Of a stretch of DNA of 64,000 nt, positions 48,226-57,091 are shown piece after piece (position 1 is the first letter of the stretch; every line of letters starts with the position of its first letter). Made by a program: the position numbers and the translations under genes. Origin of the DNA: an uncultured bacterium (GTDB taxonomy: Bacteria; Bacillota; Clostridia; Oscillospirales; Oscillospiraceae); the NCBI GenBank assembly GCA_945873205.1, contig CAMCCC010000002.1, positions 1 to 64,000 on the forward strand. Reading direction: 5' to 3'. Below the pieces are notes generated by a model. That model worked only from the letters and a program-made list of their open reading frames with translations, made no database searches and had not been told where the DNA came from.

Positions 48226-49422
48226 TTAACGCTTTATATTCAGACTTATCCTTTTGCCGGCGCTGCGGCTGATATAGCCTTTTATCTCCAAAACCGTAAG
48301 CTGGGCCAGCACCTTGGCCGCCGGGTAGCCGGTGGCCTCGATAATATCGTCTATATGCTGCTTTCCCTTGCCGATGGCGGTGATGATCTCCAACTGCTCC
48401 GTACTCAGGCCGGAGAGCTGGTCACGCAAGTCAATATAATCTTTGGGCTTTTCCTTGTCAATCTCTTTTTTCGCTTTCGCCGGTTCCGCAGGCTTTTCCG
48501 CCGGTGGGGCGGGGGCCGGTTCCTCCGGCAGTCCGGCGTGGCCCGGATGCAGCCGGCCGGGGCAGAGCCCCTCGAAATCGCTGAGCACATCCCAGCCGCA
48601 GGTGGCAGGCCGGGCCCCCTGCTTCAAGAGAGCGTTGGTACCGGCGCTGTTGGCAGCGTCCGCATTGCCGGGGACGGCAAAAATCTCCTTCCCCTGCTCC
48701 AGGGCCTCGGCGGCAAAGAGCAAGGCGCCGCTGGTTGCGGGCGCTTCCACCACGGTCACCGCCAGAGACAGCCCGGCGGCGATGCGGTTCCGGTCCCGGA
48801 AAAAGCTTTTCTGGGTGACGGTGCCCGGCGGGTATTCGCTGACCAAGGCGCCGGAGGCGGCAATATCCCGCTGCAGAGGACTGAGGCGTTCCGAATGGGC
48901 GGTGCCCAGGACGCCAACGCATTTGCCGCCGCCCAGCAGGGCGCCCCTGGCCGCGGCTTCATCGATGCCCGGGGACAGGGTAGAAACCACAACGCCGCCG
49001 GAAGAAGCGATCTCATAGGCCAGCCGGTGGCCCATTTTCAGGCCGTAAGGCGTGGCGCTGCGGGTGCCGATGACGGAGACGGCGGCCTCCTCATCCAGGC
49101 CCTTGATGCTGCCCTGTACAAACAGGACCACCGGCGGGGCGAAAATGGCCTTCAGCCGGGCAGGATACTCCGCATCCTGCATGGTGACCACGTCCAGGCC
49201 CAGGGCATGGCAGCCGGAGAGAATGGCATCCACCCGGTGCAGGTCCCGGGCTTCCAGCAGGGCCGCGTCCCGCTCCGACAGGCCGGGAAGCCGCGCAAAA
49301 GCGCCGGAGGGGGCAAAGAAGGCCTCCTCCGCACTGCCGTAGTGGGCAATCAACGCCGCCTTGGACCTGGGGCTTACATTGCTTTGGGCGGCAAGCCACA
49401 GCCAGTATTTTATCGCTGCCAA
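48226..49422 (-). CDS. dprA: DNA-processing protein DprA
   Basis: DprA loads RecA on incoming single-stranded DNA during transformation. The Rossmann-type core has VIGTRSATPYGLKMG, SGGVVVSTLSPGIDEAAARGAL, SEYPPGT and FRDRNRIAAGLS. A Pro/Ala/Lys-rich linker precedes a C-terminal winged helix (about residues 330-398, LRDQLSGLSTEQLEIITAIGKGKQHIDDI). It lies upstream of topA, the common order in Firmicutes. No other competence genes are in the window. Confidence 0.95.
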   Translation of the reverse strand: MAAIKYWLWLAAQSNVSPRSKAALIAHYGSAEEAFFAPSGAFARLPGLSERDAALLEARDLHRVDAILSGCHALGLDVVTMQDAEYPARLKAIFAPPVVLFVQGSIKGLDEEAAVSVIGTRSATPYGLKMGHRLAYEIASSGGVVVSTLSPGIDEAAARGALLGGGKCVGVLGTAHSERLSPLQRDIAASGALVSEYPPGTVTQKSFFRDRNRIAAGLSLAVTVVEAPATSGALLFAAEALEQGKEIFAVPGNADAANSAGTNALLKQGARPATCGWDVLSDFEGLCPGRLHPGHAGLPEEPAPAPPAEKPAEPAKAKKEIDKEKPKDYIDLRDQLSGLSTEQLEIITAIGKGKQHIDDIIEATGYPAAKVLAQLTVLEIKGYISRSAGKRISLNIKR

Positions 49423-49435
49423 TGTTCCACCTGCT

Positions 49436-50206
49436 TCATTTTTTTATCTTATCGCGGGTCATCTCCCATAGGATAAGGGAGGCCGCCACGGCGGCGTTGA
49501 GGGATTCGCTGCCGGGGGTCATGGGGATGATCAGCTGCCCATCACAGGCCGCGATCAGTTCCCGGCTCAGGCCCTGGCCCTCGCTGCCCACACAGACCAT
49601 GGCATTTTCGAGGGCAAGGGAACGGATATCCGCCGCCTGCTCCGACAAAGCGGCAGCGTAGAGGGGCAGGCCGTTCTTTGCCGCCAGGGCTTTCAGGCCG
49701 GGAATGTCCGCATGGAGCACCCGCTGGCGGAAGATGGCGCCCATGGTGGCCCGGGCTGCCTTGGGGCTGTATACATCGGCGCAGGCGCCCACCAGCACCA
49801 CGGCCTGAACCCCCAGGGCCTTGGCCGTGCGCAGGACGGTGCCCACGTTGCCGGGGTCCTGGACATTTTCCAGCACGATGGCGTTTTCCAGGGGCCTGTC
49901 CGTTTCTTCCCCGGGGATGGCCACGGTGAACACCGGGCCGGGGCTGTTCTTCATGGGGGAGGCATAGTCAAAAAGATCCGCCGGGGCCACATACTGCTTC
50001 ACGCCCGCCAGCCCGGGCAGGGCCTCCGCCTGTTCCTTCCACAGCACAGAGCGCAGTTCCGCCCCCTGGGCCAGCGCTTCCCGCAGCAGCTTGATGCCGT
50101 CGCAGAGGTATTCCCCCTGCTCCCGGCGGAAAGCGCCATCCGCAGCCAGGGAGCGCAAACGGACGATATGTTGATTTTTTCTGGAACTGATGGCTTCTAT
50201 ACCCAT
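49436..50206 (-). CDS. TrmH/SpoU family RNA 2'-O-methyltransferase
   Basis: A SPOUT-fold methyltransferase that methylates a ribose in rRNA or tRNA. The three SpoU motifs are present: VLENVQDPGNVGTVLRTA, VCVGSEGQGLS and IPMTPGSESLNAAVAASLILWE, with an N-terminal substrate-binding extension (ISSRKNQHIVRLRSL). I use the ATG at 50206 behind GGAG; the track start at 50215 is a GTG. It is the first gene of the long minus-strand array. The exact target nucleotide is unknown. Confidence 0.92.
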   Translation of the reverse strand: MGIEAISSRKNQHIVRLRSLAADGAFRREQGEYLCDGIKLLREALAQGAELRSVLWKEQAEALPGLAGVKQYVAPADLFDYASPMKNSPGPVFTVAIPGEETDRPLENAIVLENVQDPGNVGTVLRTAKALGVQAVVLVGACADVYSPKAARATMGAIFRQRVLHADIPGLKALAAKNGLPLYAAALSEQAADIRSLALENAMVCVGSEGQGLSRELIAACDGQLIIPMTPGSESLNAAVAASLILWEMTRDKIKK

Positions 50207-50238
50207 TCTCACCACTCCGCCGGCGTAATTTCGGCTAT

Positions 50239-50267
50239 ATCATAATACAGGGTTTTCAAATAATCAA
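50239..50267 (-). promoter_or_regulatory. promoter of the housekeeping array
   Basis: On the minus strand TTGATT, 17 bp, TATGAT, about 35 bp ahead of the first gene. No other strong promoter is evident until rpsU, so much of the 17-kb array may depend on it. Confidence 0.6.
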
Positions 50268-50497
50268 GATTTTTATATATAATAGAAGCAATTCCATGTG
50301 GAAAGGAAAAGCGGACGGCAGGCCGCCGGTTGGCAGTCTGCCGTCAGTTTTCCCTGTTTGATGGTTTTGCAGAACCGTTCTTTGCTGCCGGGCTGGATGG
50401 AAGATTTCCACCTCATCAGTCAGCCTACGGCTGACAGTTTCCCCTCAAGGGGAAGCCTTTGAGGCGGTGTGATGCAGGCAGCGCGTCATGTATTGTG
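50268..50497. other. gene-free spacer with terminator-like hairpin and repeat
   Basis: After the PEP-synthase-like gene (minus) the DNA holds the structured repeat (50403-50469) and the stem GACGGCAG/CTGCCGTC (50314-50345), followed on the minus strand by TTTTCCTTT, a probable terminator of that gene. Confidence 0.5.
50403..50469 (+). repeat. structured intergenic repeat, copy A
   Basis: The unit begins GATTTCCACCTCATC, forms a hairpin GTCAGCC-TAC-GGCTGAC, then TTCCCCTCAAGGGGAA and ends TTTGAGGCGGTG. A second copy (57817) keeps both ends and the second hairpin but replaces both arms of the first hairpin. Confidence 0.7.
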
Positions 50498-53074
50498 TCA
50501 ACTATCCATCAGGCCCAGGAGGCAGTCCTGGCTGGCGACCTCGGCATAGAGGATGGCCCGGTTCTCCCCGAAGTCATAGACCTTCACCACATCCTCCAGG
50601 GCTGCGGGTCCGCCCAGTTCCTGGAAGCGATCCGGGAAGGCGTCAAAGGCTTCCTCCCGGAAGAGGCAGCCCGCCTCCCCCTGGTAGACCGCAGCATAGA
50701 AAATGCCGCTTTCCACCAGATCCTGGAAGAAATGGCTGCCGTAGCTCAGCTCCGGCCGCAGACCATGGGACTGATAGGCCAGCTCGCAGATGCAGGCATA
50801 GTGGGAGATCTCCGCAAAGCTCACAGGAACGCCCAGGCTGGGGGTGGTGGTGCCCCAACGGCCCGGCCCCAGCAAAACCGCGTTCCCGTCCCTCAGCTTT
50901 CGGTTCATGTCCCCCACGGTACGGGCCACGGCATACTTCATCTGCTCCGGCAGCTCCAGGTAGGGCTCCACCTTCACAAATACCGCATAGCGCACGGGAA
51001 TACAGGCGTTGCCGCCCATGAAATTGCCACGAATCCGCAGCAGGTGCTCCCGCACCTTGGGCATCACCCCCGCCTGCCCCAGGCCATGGGTCTGCAAAGG
51101 CCGGCATTGCAGCAGGTTCACCCGGTAGTCCCCGTCCCGGTCAAAGCTGCAGGCATATTCCACGTCCACCGGGTAGTCGTACTTTTCCGCCAGCAGGGCC
51201 ATGATCCGGGTCATCACCGGTGCAAAATCCGTGTTCCGCAGCAGTTTGCGGAAGTTGAGCAGCTCGGGCACCGGCTCGCCATAGAGACCCAGCTCCCGGA
51301 AGCGGGCGGCGGTGGCCATGTCCGGCTCCAGAAACAGGCCGGTATCGGTCTTCATATCCGCTTTGTTCAGGTCCTCCAGCCGCACGGTGGTGAAGCGGTT
51401 GTTTTTCAGGTCGATCAGGTCCACCTTGTGCTGGGAGAATTTATATTCATCGCCATAGTCCACCATGGGCGGCGCCAGGGGTTTGTTCAGGTCGATGAGC
51501 CGGGCATAGTCCTCCGCCTCCCGATCCACGGCCCGGGTACCCATGCCGAAAACCAGACGCAGCATCCCCTTGTTCTCCGCCGCCGTGACGCCGTTTTCGT
51601 ACAGGTTCCGGGAGTGGCCCACCCCCGCCACATGGGGATAGTAATAGTCGCCATGGCAGTCGCCGCAGACCCGCATCACCAGCAGCGCCATCTGCTCGTC
51701 CCGGTCCATCAGGTTCCGCTCAATGCGGTACTGATAGGCTTCCTGGCTCAGGGTGCTGGCATACACGGTCTTTACCGCCGCTTCAAACTCCCGGTACCGC
51801 TGCTCGATGCTGCCCTGGTTGGGGCAGAATACGCTTTCATACTTGCCGGCAAAGGCGTTGCCGAAGCCATCCTCCAGCAGGGAGCTGGAGCGGACAATGA
51901 TGGGCGACTGGCCAAAATACTCCAGCATGGACAGAAACTGGCTCTTGATCTCCGGCATGAAATGACCGTCCAACAGCCGCTGCTTGAATTCCGGGGCAAT
52001 GCGCAGGTAGTCCTCCGGCTCCAGCATCCGGGTGCGCAGCTCCCAGGTGCCGTTCTGCACGGCGTAGGTATAGAACACGTCCGCCCCGATGAAATAGGAA
52101 TCGTGGGGCTCAATCCGCCGCCGGAACAGCTCCGGGTCCGTGTCCCGGAGGATGTTGCGGGCCAGCAGCATACCCACCGCCTTGCCGCCGATGCAGCCGG
52201 TGCCGATCTCCCGCTTTTTGATGTCCATCAGGTCCTTCACGGAGAAGTATTTCCGGCACAGGGCCAGCCGCTTGGGTTCCCACCCCAGCAGGCAGCGCAG
52301 AATGTTTTCCTTCAATGCCCGGCCGTCGTCGTCCTCCGGCTCCTCGTGGCCGGGCCGCACCGAGTCAAACATGCTGTCCCAGCAATCCCGCCGCTCCCCG
52401 GTCTGGGTGAAGATGTCAAAGATGGCATAGCTTTCGGCGCTGGAGGTTATGACCCGGCTGCCGCCGTGCTCCAGCTTCAGGGGGAAGTACATGGTCTCTG
52501 TCTGCCGGCCGGCCACCTTCACAGGATGGATGTAGGTGCTGCCCTCCAGGGTGCGGATGTTCAGCAGCACCTGGGTACTCTCCCGGATGCGGGAGATGGT
52601 CTCATACAGGTGCCGTTCATATTTGACGCAGGTGTAGGCAATGGCGCCCCGCCGGTGACTGAAGGCGCTGGTGAGGCAGAAGAAGTTGCACACCATGTGA
52701 TCGGAAAACCAGAAGTGCTGCAGGCAGGAGAGGCAGTCGGTAATGAAGATGCTGTTCTCCGGCTCCTGGCTGATGATCCGGTGCACCTGCATGGCAAAGG
52801 TCTCAAAGCCCACCATGGGGTTCAGGGTGTATTTGATCACGTTGGCACCCCGGCGGGCCAGGGCCTCCGCGTCCACCACCTCCGCATGGTCGGCAAAGCG
52901 GAGATAGACAATCCGCTGGCCGGTTCTGGCCACGCTGGTCACCAGCTGAGTGGCCGCAAAGACATAGTCCCCCACGTTCTCAATCTGCCAGGTCACCGTG
53001 TCCCCCCGGCGCAGAAAATCCAGAGTCTGATCCAGGCCGTCAATGCCTGTACTGATTCTTTTCTCCTCGTCCAT
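50498..53074 (-). CDS. PEP-synthase-like ATP-grasp protein with a KaiC-like N-terminal domain
   Basis: The 858-residue protein has a N-terminal region (about 1-250) beginning STGIDGLDQTLDFLRRGDTV, the opening of KaiC/RadA-type RecA-fold domains, but the expected Walker A (GXXGXGKT) is replaced by WQIENVGDYVFAA. The rest is the pyruvate-phosphate dikinase/PEP synthase ATP-binding module: GTGCIGGKAVGMLLARN, IIVRSSSLLEDGFGNAFAGKYES and VEYACSFDRDGDYRVNLLQCRP. The swivelling phospho-His domain and PEP-binding barrel are absent. GGAGGT precedes the ATG at 53074. It may phosphorylate an unidentified partner; the true reaction is unknown. Confidence 0.8.
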   Translation of the reverse strand: MDEEKRISTGIDGLDQTLDFLRRGDTVTWQIENVGDYVFAATQLVTSVARTGQRIVYLRFADHAEVVDAEALARRGANVIKYTLNPMVGFETFAMQVHRIISQEPENSIFITDCLSCLQHFWFSDHMVCNFFCLTSAFSHRRGAIAYTCVKYERHLYETISRIRESTQVLLNIRTLEGSTYIHPVKVAGRQTETMYFPLKLEHGGSRVITSSAESYAIFDIFTQTGERRDCWDSMFDSVRPGHEEPEDDDGRALKENILRCLLGWEPKRLALCRKYFSVKDLMDIKKREIGTGCIGGKAVGMLLARNILRDTDPELFRRRIEPHDSYFIGADVFYTYAVQNGTWELRTRMLEPEDYLRIAPEFKQRLLDGHFMPEIKSQFLSMLEYFGQSPIIVRSSSLLEDGFGNAFAGKYESVFCPNQGSIEQRYREFEAAVKTVYASTLSQEAYQYRIERNLMDRDEQMALLVMRVCGDCHGDYYYPHVAGVGHSRNLYENGVTAAENKGMLRLVFGMGTRAVDREAEDYARLIDLNKPLAPPMVDYGDEYKFSQHKVDLIDLKNNRFTTVRLEDLNKADMKTDTGLFLEPDMATAARFRELGLYGEPVPELLNFRKLLRNTDFAPVMTRIMALLAEKYDYPVDVEYACSFDRDGDYRVNLLQCRPLQTHGLGQAGVMPKVREHLLRIRGNFMGGNACIPVRYAVFVKVEPYLELPEQMKYAVARTVGDMNRKLRDGNAVLLGPGRWGTTTPSLGVPVSFAEISHYACICELAYQSHGLRPELSYGSHFFQDLVESGIFYAAVYQGEAGCLFREEAFDAFPDRFQELGGPAALEDVVKVYDFGENRAILYAEVASQDCLLGLMDS

Positions 53075-53138
53075 TCCAGCACCTCCCGCAAGTGTTTTGT
53101 TCCGTTTTTGACAAAATCCGTCTGATATTGATAATAAA

Positions 53139-53168
53139 ATTATACCCACCAGGATGCGTATCTTGCAA
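53139..53168 (-). promoter_or_regulatory. promoter of the PEP-synthase-like gene
   Basis: On the minus strand TTGCAA, 18 bp, TATAAT, about 65 bp before the start. Confidence 0.5.
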
Positions 53169-53243
53169 GGGAAATGTAGCAAATCTCTGCCCTGACCGCC
53201 CCGCTTTTTTCAGGGCAGAGTCATGAGGTTTTCTCATGGAAAT

Positions 53244-53271
53244 AAAAAACGGAGCGGCTTGCCGCTCCGTT
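53244..53271 (-). terminator. terminator of the nagB-glmM-LbH operon
   Basis: AACGGAGCGGC / GCCGCTCCGTT stem with TTTTTTA on the minus strand, right after the stop at 53280. Confidence 0.9.
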
Positions 53272-53279
53272 TCCATGAA

Positions 53280-53939
53280 TCACTTTTTCGCTACGATATG
53301 CTCTTTGTCTTTATAGATGCTGTTGGCGGGGATCACGCCGCGGACGCAGGAGGTGGGATAGATGTTGGAATTGCGGCCCACCACGGTGCCCGGGTTCAGC
53401 ACGCTGTTGCAGCCCACTTCCACAAAGTCACCCAGCATGGCGCCGAACTTCTTCCGTCCGGTCTCAATGTTGCCTTCCGGGTCCTTCACCACCACCAGGG
53501 TCTTGTCGCTCTTCACGTTGCTGGTGATGGAGCCGGCGCCCATGTGGGCCTTGTAGCCCAGGACCGAGTCCCCCACATAATTGTAATGGGGGGTCTGCAC
53601 GTTGTCAAACAGCACCACGTTTTTCAGCTCCACGGAGTTGCCCACCACGGCGTTCTTGCCCACGATGGCGCTGCCCCGGATGAAGGCGCAGTGGCGCACC
53701 TCGGCCCCATGGTCGATGATGCAGGGGGCGCCCAGGTAGGCGGAGGGGAACACCTTGGCGTCCTTAGCCACCCAGACACCTTCGCTGGGGTGGTCATACT
53801 CTGCCGGGTCCAGGCTCTCGCCCAGCTTCAGGATGAAGGGCTTGATCTCATCCAGCACCTCCCAGGGGTAGGTCTTGCCTTCAAACAGCTCCCGGGCGAT
53901 GGTTTTATCCAAATCGAAAAGGTCCTTGATTGCTACCAT
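53280..53939 (-). CDS. left-handed beta-helix acetyltransferase-like protein (GlmU C-terminal type)
   Basis: The 219-residue protein has hexapeptide repeats (VWVAKDAKVFPSAYLGAPCIIDHGAEVRHCAFIRGSAIVG) that build a left-handed beta-helix, with GYKAHMGAGSITSNVKSDK resembling the GlmU acetyl-CoA/uridyl end. The N-terminal nucleotidyltransferase domain of GlmU is absent; instead there is a about 50-residue helical lead. It follows glmM by one base, so it probably acts on the glucosamine-phosphate or GlcNAc-phosphate produced there. It is often annotated as UDP-GlcNAc pyrophosphorylase, which its missing domain does not support. Confidence 0.82.
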   Translation of the reverse strand: MVAIKDLFDLDKTIARELFEGKTYPWEVLDEIKPFILKLGESLDPAEYDHPSEGVWVAKDAKVFPSAYLGAPCIIDHGAEVRHCAFIRGSAIVGKNAVVGNSVELKNVVLFDNVQTPHYNYVGDSVLGYKAHMGAGSITSNVKSDKTLVVVKDPEGNIETGRKKFGAMLGDFVEVGCNSVLNPGTVVGRNSNIYPTSCVRGVIPANSIYKDKEHIVAKK

Positions 53940-53940
53940 G

Positions 53941-55290
53941 TCACTTCACCTTGATCAGCTTTCCCGCCGCCTGCATGGCAGCGATGATTTCATCCACCTT
54001 CTCCTCACACAGAGCGTCGCTGGTGGCTTCCACCATCACGCGAAGCAGCGGCTCGGTGCCGCTCTTGCGCAGGACCACGCGGCCCTCGTCGCCCAGGTCG
54101 GCCTCCACCTTCGCAACAGTGGCCTTCACTTCTTCGCAGTTCAGGGTCTCGTCCTTATCGGTGACCACCACATTTTTCAGCTTCTGGGGGTACATGGTCA
54201 TGCCGGAGGCCAGCACGGACAGAGGCTGCTTGCTCTCTGTGATGCACTCCATCACCTTGATGGCGGTCAGCAGGCCGTCGCCGGTGGTGGCGTAGCGGCC
54301 GAAGATGATATGGCCGGACTGCTCGCCGCCGATGATATGGCCGTTCTGGCGCATGTTCTCCGCCACATATTTATCGCCCACGGCGGTCTTTTCATAGCCG
54401 ATGCCCAGCTGATCCAGCGCCTTATACAGGCCCATGTTGGACATGATGGTGGTCACCACCTTGGAGCCGTCCAGCCGGTTCTTCTCCTGCATGAACTTGG
54501 CGCAGACATACATGATATGGTCGCCGTTAATGACATTGCCCTTCTCGTCCACCGCCAGGCAGCGGTCCGCGTCGCCGTCAAAGGCGAAGCCCACGTCCAG
54601 GCCGTTCTCCACCACGAACTTCTGCAGCTGGCCGATGTGGGTGGAGCCGCAGTCCACGTTGATGTTCAGGCCGTCGGGCCGGTTGGCGATCACATAGGTA
54701 TCGGCTCCCAGGGCGTCAAACACGCTTTTGGCCATCTGCCAGGTGCTGCCGTTGGCGCAGTCCAGGCCGATCTTGAAGTTTTTATAGGACCGGGTGGCCA
54801 GGGAGATCAGGTAGCCAATGTAGCGGTTGCGGCCGGCAGCATAGTCCACAGTGCGGCCAATGGCGTCCCGCTGGGCGTAGGGCAGAGTCTCGTCGGAATC
54901 CAGGTAGGCCTCGATGCCCTCCAGCAGGCTCTCCTCCATCTTCTCGCCGTCGCCGTTGATGAGCTTGATGCCGTTGTCGTGATAGGGGTTGTGGCTGGCG
55001 GAGATCATGACGCCGCAGTCAAAGTCGTCCGCCCGGGCGATGTAGGACACGCTGGGGGTGCTGGTCACATGGAGCAGATAGGCGTCCGCCCCGGAGGCGG
55101 TGAGGCCGGCACAGAGGGCCGCCTCAAACATATAGCTGGAGCGCCGGGTGTCCTTGCCGATGACCACCTTGGCCTTGTGGTCCTTGCCATAATACCAGCC
55201 CAGGTAGCGGCCGATCTTGAAGGCATGGTCCACGGTCAGATCCTTGTTGGCTTCCCCGCGGAAGCCGTCCGTTCCAAAATATTTACCCAA
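53941..55290 (-). CDS. glmM: phosphoglucosamine mutase
   Basis: GlmM interconverts glucosamine-6-phosphate and glucosamine-1-phosphate for peptidoglycan precursors. FGTDGFRG opens the protein, the phospho-Ser loop is MISASHNPYHDNGIKL, the metal loop is FDGDADRCLAVD, and the C-terminal phosphate site is RKSGTEPLLRVMVEA. The start is a TTG at 55290 with AAGGAGG 8 nt upstream. It lies between nagB and the beta-helix gene in a compact operon. Confidence 0.94.
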   Translation of the reverse strand: MGKYFGTDGFRGEANKDLTVDHAFKIGRYLGWYYGKDHKAKVVIGKDTRRSSYMFEAALCAGLTASGADAYLLHVTSTPSVSYIARADDFDCGVMISASHNPYHDNGIKLINGDGEKMEESLLEGIEAYLDSDETLPYAQRDAIGRTVDYAAGRNRYIGYLISLATRSYKNFKIGLDCANGSTWQMAKSVFDALGADTYVIANRPDGLNINVDCGSTHIGQLQKFVVENGLDVGFAFDGDADRCLAVDEKGNVINGDHIMYVCAKFMQEKNRLDGSKVVTTIMSNMGLYKALDQLGIGYEKTAVGDKYVAENMRQNGHIIGGEQSGHIIFGRYATTGDGLLTAIKVMECITESKQPLSVLASGMTMYPQKLKNVVVTDKDETLNCEEVKATVAKVEADLGDEGRVVLRKSGTEPLLRVMVEATSDALCEEKVDEIIAAMQAAGKLIKVK

Positions 55291-55303
55291 TCGATTTTCC
55301 TCC

Positions 55304-55993
55304 TTATAATTTCCCGGCCGCCGCAGGGTCCAGGTATGCGGTGACCTCCAGTGGGATTTGCAGGAAAGCAGCGGGAACTGTGCTGTCCGTCCTGCCGTAT
55401 ATCATCTTAAAAACCGCGTCCGCCTTCTCCGGCCCGGTGGCCAGCAAAAGCGTCTCACGGGATGAAACGATGGTTTTGATGCCCATGGTGAGAGCCTTTT
55501 CCGTCAGTTGCCGGTCCGTGCCCGCATACTGGCGGTGGGTGGCGTCGGTCAGCTTCTGGAGATGGGTCAGGCTGTCAAAGGGGGTGGCCGGCTCGTTATA
55601 GCCGATGTGGCCGTTGATGCCGATGCCCAGCAGGCACAGGTCCAGGCCCCCGGCAGAGCGGATGGCTGCATCATATTGCTCCGGGGCATTTTCATCCGGG
55701 ACAAAGAAATTGGCCGGGTTCAGATCGGTTTGGTCGATCAGCTCCCGCAGCAGGATATCCCGGCAGCTGTGACCCGGCTCCGCCCCCACATATTCGGTGA
55801 CGGCAAAGATGCTGGCCTTGGCAAAGCTAATTTCCTTTTGAGCGCACATCCGGCCCAGGAGGGCATAAAGCCCCTGGGTGCTGCGCCCGGCGGTGAGACC
55901 CAGGACAGCATCCGGCTTCTCTTTCAGCAGAGCCTGGATTTTCCCGGCGATCTGCCGGTTCAGGTCTGCCGGTGCTGCAATCACTGTTTTCAT
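55304..55993 (-). CDS. nagB: glucosamine-6-phosphate deaminase
   Basis: NagB converts glucosamine-6-phosphate to fructose-6-phosphate and ammonia. The family motifs LGLTAGRSTQGLYALL and LLGIGINGHIGYNEPATPFDS are present; FAVTEYVG replaces the usual active-site NLDEY(W/V)G, so the general base Asp is altered to Thr-Glu, an oddity worth noting. The length is 229. AGGTGATGG precedes the start. It is the first gene of the amino-sugar operon, opposing glmM in flux direction. Confidence 0.85.
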   Translation of the reverse strand: MKTVIAAPADLNRQIAGKIQALLKEKPDAVLGLTAGRSTQGLYALLGRMCAQKEISFAKASIFAVTEYVGAEPGHSCRDILLRELIDQTDLNPANFFVPDENAPEQYDAAIRSAGGLDLCLLGIGINGHIGYNEPATPFDSLTHLQKLTDATHRQYAGTDRQLTEKALTMGIKTIVSSRETLLLATGPEKADAVFKMIYGRTDSTVPAAFLQIPLEVTAYLDPAAAGKL

Positions 55994-56037
55994 TCCATCA
56001 CCTGATATTCAAGCAAATTCTGGGTACACTAAGTACC

Positions 56038-56724
56038 ATGGCTATCATCATGATTCGAACGGTAATAGTATATTTTTCCCTGCTGCTGACCATGCGCTTG
56101 CTGGGCAAGCGGCAGCTGGGGGAAATGGAGCTTTCCGAGTTCGTGCTGGCGGCGTTGATCGCAGACCTGGCTTCGCTCCCCTTACAGGACCTGGGCATCC
56201 CCATGATCAACGGGCTGGTACCCATTCTCACGCTGTTTTGCTGTGAGCTGCTGATCACCGGGGTCTGCATGAAAAACATCCGGCTGCGCACCGCCTTCTA
56301 CGGCAAGCCCAGCCTGCTGATCATCCGGGGCCGCATCAGTCAGAAGGAGATGCACCGCAACCGCTTCACCCCCGATGAGCTGATGCAGGAGCTGCGCAAC
56401 CAGGGCTTTCTGGACATCAGCACCGTCCAATACGCCATTCTGGAGACCGACGGCACCCTGAATGTAATCCCCTTCCCCAACCAGTGCCCCGTCACGGCGG
56501 AGCAGCTGGGCATTGACGCGGGGGATACAGCCTATCCTTACATTGTGATCAGCAACGGCCGGGTCCTGGAGGCCAATCTGAAACACATCGGACGGGACTT
56601 AAACTGGCTGAAAAAGCAGCTGGACAGCCAGGGAATCAAGGACGCCGGGGAGGTCTTTCTTATGACCGCCGACCAGACCGACCACGTCTATCTGGCCAAA
56701 AAGGAGGCAAAACATGAAGCGTGA
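56038..56724 (+). CDS. DUF421 (YetF-type) membrane protein
   Basis: The protein has three N-terminal membrane helices and the DUF421 motif LLGKRQLGEMELSEFVLAALIADLAS, followed by a cytosolic domain (SLLIIRGRISQKEMHRNRFTPDELMQELRNQGF, DISTVQYAILETDGTLNVIPF). Members are linked to spore and envelope functions in Firmicutes, with roles unresolved. The start is uncertain: ATG at 56038 or 56050, neither with a clear ribosome site. It overlaps the DUF4363 gene, a frequent partner. Confidence 0.88.
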   Translation: MAIIMIRTVIVYFSLLLTMRLLGKRQLGEMELSEFVLAALIADLASLPLQDLGIPMINGLVPILTLFCCELLITGVCMKNIRLRTAFYGKPSLLIIRGRISQKEMHRNRFTPDELMQELRNQGFLDISTVQYAILETDGTLNVIPFPNQCPVTAEQLGIDAGDTAYPYIVISNGRVLEANLKHIGRDLNWLKKQLDSQGIKDAGEVFLMTADQTDHVYLAKKEAKHEA

Positions 56725-57091
56725 ACTGGCCGCCGGCGCACTGCTGCTCCTGCTGATGGCCGGGGCCTGGTGGAACATCCGTGCCGTGGACACCCTGACC
56801 GGGGACATTCTGGCAGGACTGGATACTTCCCAGGCCGCCGAGGAACAGGGCGACCATCTTACCGCCCAGGCGGCTTTGGCCAAGGCCCTGAACCGATGGC
56901 TGGAGGCCGACAGCTACACCCACATTTTCATCCGCCATGCGGAGATCGACTCCACCGCAGACGCCTTCTATGAATTGCAGGCACAGCTGCTCGCCGGCGA
57001 GGGGGACAGCAGCGCCGCCTATGACAAGCTGCGCTACCATCTGGACAGCATCCAGCGGATGGAGCACCCCAGCCTGGGCAGCATTCTGTAA
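56714..57091 (+). CDS. DUF4363 family protein
   Basis: The 125-residue protein has one N-terminal membrane segment (LAAGALLLLLMAGAWW) and a helical extracytoplasmic part with LAKALNRWLEADSYTHIFIRHAEID, characteristic of DUF4363. The start lies inside the end of the DUF421 gene (11-bp overlap) and GGAGG is just upstream, so the two are translated together. The function is unknown; the pairing with DUF421 is common in spore formers. Confidence 0.85.
   Translation: MKRELAAGALLLLLMAGAWWNIRAVDTLTGDILAGLDTSQAAEEQGDHLTAQAALAKALNRWLEADSYTHIFIRHAEIDSTADAFYELQAQLLAGEGDSSAAYDKLRYHLDSIQRMEHPSLGSIL

Noticed and set aside
44652-48272. 1206-residue plus-strand ORF opposite trmFO and topA, and similar long shadows opposite smc (38984-41434), leuS (33649-35988) and the PEP-synthase-like gene (50459-53125)
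   Set aside because: High-GC third positions keep the opposite frame open; the translations are His/Gly/Ala/Leu-rich low-complexity sequence without motifs, while the other strand has full motif sets.
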